Program-made: the position numbers and the translations under genes
Source of the DNA: Massilia sp. Root418
Lineage (GTDB): Bacteria > Pseudomonadota > Gammaproteobacteria > Burkholderiales > Burkholderiaceae_D
NCBI RefSeq assembly: GCF_001425265.1
Contig: NZ_LMEC01000011.1
Coordinates: 373,585 to 437,584 of the forward strand
DNA length: 64,000 nt
Reading direction: 5' to 3'
Notes under the pieces: generated by a model
The model's input: the letters and a program-made list of their open reading frames with translations, nothing else
The model's database searches: none
What the model was told of the DNA's origin: nothing
Shown here: in pieces, positions 60,974-64,000 of the stretch
How the letters are laid out: each line of letters begins with the position of its first letter
How positions within the stretch are numbered: the first letter of the stretch is position 1

Positions 60974-63613
60974 GGGAATTCCGACGCGGGCGGCCCAGGA
61001 TTTTTCGTTGTGGGTGCCGCCGGGCGCTTCGTGGTAGTAGAGGTTGTCGCCTTCGCGCCAGCCTTGGGCCAGCATCACGGCACGCATCAGGGCGGTGTCT
61101 TCGAGGCCGTCGTTGATGGTGCCGGCGTCGAGGTAGAACCTGACCGGCAACGGCTGCAGCTTGCCGATCAGGCTGCGCTGGTTCCACCAGAATGAGCTCG
61201 ATACGCCGCCTGCCATGGAGAACACGTCCGGCCGATGCTGCGCGATCAGCACCGAGGCAATGCCGCCCAGCGATGAGCCCATGATGGCGGTGTCTTCCTT
61301 GCCGGGACGGGTGCGGAAGTTGCGGTCCACATAGGGCTTGACCGTGTCGACCACGAAGCTTTCATACGCGGCCAGCTTGCCGCCGCCGTATTTGGCGTCG
61401 CAGCAGGGCGTGTATTCGTCGATGCGGTCCTTGGTGTTGTCGATGCCGACCACGATGATCTCCGCCATCTTGCCTTCGGCCACCAGCTTGTCCACGGTTT
61501 CATCGATGCCCCATTCGGCGCCGTAGGCGGCCGTTTTGGCGTCGAACAGGTTCTGGCCGTCGTGCATGTAGAGCACCGGGTAGCGGCGCTCGGGATGGGC
61601 GCCATAGCTGGCGGGCAGGTAGATGCGCAGCGCGCGGCTGTTGCCCAGTTGCGGCGAGGCGAAGCCTTCGATGATGCGCAGCTCGCCGCGCGGCACGGCT
61701 GGCCCGGCGCTTGCACCCGCAGCGTCCGCAAAGGAAGGCGCGGCAGGCTCCAGTTCCAGCACCAGCGCCGAGCGCGCGGGCAGCGTCACTTCGCCGTTCA
61801 GGGCGTAGCGCCGGCCGCTGATGACGTCGGTGCCGCCCGCTACGCCGGACAGCATCTCGTGGAAGCGCGCCGTCTGCAGGGTGACCGGCCTGGCGTTGCG
61901 GTTCAGCGCCACCATGACCTTCTTTTCGCCGTCGTAGCGGAAGTAGACGTAGGCGTCCTGCTCCGGGCCGTAATGCATCAGCTGGCCGTTGTGGATCACG
62001 CGCGCGCCCTTGCGCCAGTTCAGCAGCTTTTTCATGAACGCCTGCGCGCTGCGCTGCTGCGCGGACAGCCCGGCGCCGGTGAAGGCGTTCACCTGGTCGC
62101 CGGCCCAGCCGCCGGGGAAGTCGCGGCGGTAGGAGGCGTCGTCGCGCGCGCCGGTGCTGCTGGTCATCTGGATTTCCGTGCCGTAGTACAGCTGCGGGAT
62201 GCGCGGCATGGTCAGCACGTAGGCGATGGCCATGCGGAACAGCGCGTCATCGTTCTTCAGCTCGCTGAACAGGCGCGACATGTCGTGGTTGCCTTCGAAT
62301 AGCACCAGCTTGTCCGGCCTGGGGTAGAGATGGTCTTGCGACAGCGTCTCGTACAGGTTGGTCAGGCTGGGCTCGCCTTCACCCTTGCCGGTGAGCGCCT
62401 TGCGCAGCACGTCGTTGAGCGGGAAGTCCATCATGCTGGGCATGTAGGAAGCATAGCCGTCATGGTTGCGCTTGCCGTACTGCCAGCGCGCCACCACCGG
62501 GATCTGGCTGCTCCATTCTTCGCCCACCAGGTTGAGGTTGGGGTATTCGGTCATGATGGCGCGCGACCAGGCGCTGAGGAAGGCGGCGTCGGAATAGCCA
62601 TAAGTGTCCACCCGCAAGCCGGACAGGCCGGCGTACTCTATCCACCAGATGTTGTTCTGGATCAGGTAAGTGGCCACGTAGGGATTGGCCTGGTTCATGT
62701 CCGGCATATTGGGCGAGAACCAGCCCTGCGTGAAGTTGCGCTTGTCCTCTGCGGAACCATAGGGATCGGCCACGGCCACGCGGTGATGCTGGGTGGGCAC
62801 GTATTTGCCGCCATAGGTGATCCAGTCCGGCATCGGCATGTCCCGCATCCACCAGTGCCTGCCGCCGATGTGGTTCAGCACCACGTCCTGGATCACGCCG
62901 ATGCCCTGCGCGCGCGCCTTGGCGCTGAAGCGGCGGTAGTCTTCGTTGCTGCCGTAGCGCTCGTCCACCTTGTAGTGGTCGGTGGCGGAGTAGCCATGGT
63001 AGGAGTAGGCCGGCATGTCGTTCTCCACCAGCGGCGTGGGCCAGACCATGGTGTAGCCCATGCCTGCAATGTAGCCCAGCGCATTCTCCATCCCTTGCAG
63101 GTCGCCGCCGTGCCGGCCGCCGCCGTTGTTGCGGTCGGCTTGCTCGGCCAGGCGCGGGCTGTTGTCGTTGGCCGGATTGCCGTTGGCGTAACGGTCGGGC
63201 ATCACCTGGTAGATGGCGTCTTTGCCGGAGAAACCCTGGCGCTCGGCCGAGCCGGGCTCGCGCGCCAGCAGCTGGTAGCTGTAGCTGGCGGCCGGCTTGC
63301 CGCCGTGGCCGGCCTGTCCCGGTTCGGTGAAGCGGATCTCGAATTTGCCGGGCTGTGCGCTGCTGTCCAGCGCGAGGTCGATGAACAGGTAATTGCGGTT
63401 GGCCACGCGCGCCACCTTGCCGATGCGTACGCCGGGATAGCTGATGCCGGGTTCCAGGTCGGCGATTCGCTTGCCGTGCACCATCAGCTGCAGTGTCCTG
63501 GACTGCATGCCGGCCCACCAGTTCGGCGGCTCCATATGGTCGATGCGATAATCTTTGCCCGCGGCGGGCAGGGTGCAGGCGGCCAGCAGGGCGCTGGCGA
63601 GCAGGCGTTTCAT
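60911..63613 (-). CDS. Exported GH13 alpha-amylase/cyclomaltodextrinase fused to an esterase domain
   Basis: A 900-residue secreted enzyme. Signal peptide (MKRLLASALLAACTLPAAG), an N-terminal beta-domain of the cyclomaltodextrinase type (~20-115), a GH13 barrel with nucleophile Asp in GLRVDTYGY (near 336), acid Glu in LVGEEWSS (near 362) and transition-state Asp in FEGNHDMSR (near 443), then the C-terminal beta-domain (~540-625). From ~640 on there is an alpha/beta-hydrolase of the esterase D/CE1-like type (YPVLYMHDGQNLFD; GSSLGG nucleophile near 779; Asp in FYLDAGTIND; His in GGTHNEKSW). It would cut maltodextrins and remove acyl groups. The last ~10 residues are repeat-derived. SD AGGAG before ATG 63613; longer frames upstream are not supported. 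Confidence 0.9.
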   Translation of the reverse strand: MKRLLASALLAACTLPAAGKDYRIDHMEPPNWWAGMQSRTLQLMVHGKRIADLEPGISYPGVRIGKVARVANRNYLFIDLALDSSAQPGKFEIRFTEPGQAGHGGKPAASYSYQLLAREPGSAERQGFSGKDAIYQVMPDRYANGNPANDNSPRLAEQADRNNGGGRHGGDLQGMENALGYIAGMGYTMVWPTPLVENDMPAYSYHGYSATDHYKVDERYGSNEDYRRFSAKARAQGIGVIQDVVLNHIGGRHWWMRDMPMPDWITYGGKYVPTQHHRVAVADPYGSAEDKRNFTQGWFSPNMPDMNQANPYVATYLIQNNIWWIEYAGLSGLRVDTYGYSDAAFLSAWSRAIMTEYPNLNLVGEEWSSQIPVVARWQYGKRNHDGYASYMPSMMDFPLNDVLRKALTGKGEGEPSLTNLYETLSQDHLYPRPDKLVLFEGNHDMSRLFSELKNDDALFRMAIAYVLTMPRIPQLYYGTEIQMTSSTGARDDASYRRDFPGGWAGDQVNAFTGAGLSAQQRSAQAFMKKLLNWRKGARVIHNGQLMHYGPEQDAYVYFRYDGEKKVMVALNRNARPVTLQTARFHEMLSGVAGGTDVISGRRYALNGEVTLPARSALVLELEPAAPSFADAAGASAGPAVPRGELRIIEGFASPQLGNSRALRIYLPASYGAHPERRYPVLYMHDGQNLFDAKTAAYGAEWGIDETVDKLVAEGKMAEIIVVGIDNTKDRIDEYTPCCDAKYGGGKLAAYESFVVDTVKPYVDRNFRTRPGKEDTAIMGSSLGGIASVLIAQHRPDVFSMAGGVSSSFWWNQRSLIGKLQPLPVRFYLDAGTINDGLEDTALMRAVMLAQGWREGDNLYYHEAPGGTHNEKSWAARVGIPLTWFFPSHRQPEPHFPHPGV

Positions 63614-63636
63614 GGGTGTCTCCTCGATTCCGTTGC

Positions 63637-63649
63637 GTAGTACGACTAC
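63637..63649. promoter_or_regulatory. Possible operator in the amylase/esterase divergent region
   Basis: Inverted repeat GTAGT-ACG-ACTAC, 24 bp before the amylase start and ~85 bp before the divergent esterase start. Candidate site for a LacI/MalR-type sugar regulator; short arms make it tentative. Confidence 0.3.
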
Positions 63650-63733
63650 ACACGGCGGGCTTATGTGGTCTATATCGCCAATAATACATGGGAAATGCGC
63701 AATTTTTAATCTAGTTTTGGTACAGGAGGGGTG

Positions 63734-64000
63734 ATGGTGCAACGTGGGCGGCGAATAGTGTTGGCGGGGCTGGGGCTGGTGCTGGCGGGCGTTGCCCCGC
63801 TGGCCGGGGCGCAGGCGGCGGCGGAGCAGGGCAACTTGGTCGCGCTGGGCGATTTTCCTTCCTCCCAGGTGGCGCCGCGCAAGGTGGTGGTGTGGCTGCC
63901 GCCCGGCTACGGTGCGGGCAGCGAGCGCTACCCCGTGCTCTATATGCACGACGGCCAGAACCTGTTCGACCCCGCCACCGCCATGGGCGGCCAGGCCTGG
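63734..64000 (+). CDS. Exported esterase (5' part, cut by window edge)
   Basis: The first 89 codons of an exported alpha/beta-hydrolase of the same family as the C-terminal domain of the divergent amylase fusion. A signal sequence (VQRGRRIVLAGLGLVLAGVAPLAGAQA) is followed by VAPRKVVVWLPPGYGAGSERYPVLYMHDGQNLFD, almost identical in motif to the fusion's YPVLYMHDGQNLFD. SD GGAGGG just before the ATG; GTG at 63731 or 63740 is possible. The catalytic Ser lies beyond the window. Confidence 0.8.
   Translation, partial: MVQRGRRIVLAGLGLVLAGVAPLAGAQAAAEQGNLVALGDFPSSQVAPRKVVVWLPPGYGAGSERYPVLYMHDGQNLFDPATAMGGQAW

Overview
The window is GC-rich, densely packed beta-proteobacterial chromosome. Gene content fits an aerobic, environmental member of the Oxalobacteraceae (Massilia/Duganella/Pseudoduganella type): a phasin, many chemotaxis and hybrid-kinase proteins, a TonB receptor, an iron-sulfur (6-4) photolyase and secreted carbohydrate-active enzymes. 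The family assignment is inferred from gene content; no rRNA or tRNA gene was seen. About 47 protein genes are called (two cut by the window ends). No stretch over 300 bases lacks a gene.

Layout. 0-3 kb: start of a patatin-like lipase, a candidate small RNA upstream of it, and two response-regulator/kinase genes. 3-9.3 kb: a 2OG-Fe oxygenase, a TonB-dependent receptor, a penicillin-binding-type serine hydrolase and a polytopic membrane protein. 9.4-18.7 kb: a PAS hybrid kinase, an M1 metallopeptidase with its DUF6702-like partner, an OhrR-type regulator, a zinc-ribbon protein, an HD-GYP regulator and a CHASE kinase. 18.7-26.6 kb: a phytanoyl-CoA-dioxygenase-like/sugar-isomerase pair with a divergent LysR regulator, a giant hybrid kinase, an M29-like protein and an unknown protein. 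26.6-29.2 kb: a coupled pair of uncharacterised Ig-like proteins.

30.0-39.8 kb is the most unusual region. It is a tight six-gene operon built around a 1219-residue tubulin/FtsZ-superfamily protein (Tubulin_2-like, with a C-terminal GYF_2-like domain). Its neighbours are a degenerate VWA-fold membrane protein, a three-TM proline-rich protein, a zinc-ribbon/TM/helical protein, a glycine-zipper lipoprotein and an N-terminal zinc-knuckle protein. It resembles the FtsZ-like membrane-remodelling systems predicted from comparative genomics and, as far as I know, not studied experimentally in this lineage.

39.8-64 kb: a prokaryotic (6-4) photolyase; a GntR-controlled ABC transporter with two paralogous permeases; a molybdopterin oxidoreductase with an FNR-like site upstream; a TPR-GGDEF cyclase; two methyl-accepting chemotaxis proteins; a heterodimeric ABC exporter; a phasin with a PhaR-like box; a cytosine-deaminase-like amidohydrolase; two GNAT acetyltransferases; and a GH13 amylase fused to an esterase, divergent from a second esterase cut by the window end.

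Three structurally distinct repeat-like elements are visible. One sits in frame inside the first gene of the tubulin operon (30916-30995), one is a long hairpin between convergent genes (48134-48206), and one forms the 3' ends of two convergent genes (60880-60946). Several start codons were moved from the longest reading frame to positions supported by Shine-Dalgarno sequences or promoters; these are explained in the entries.
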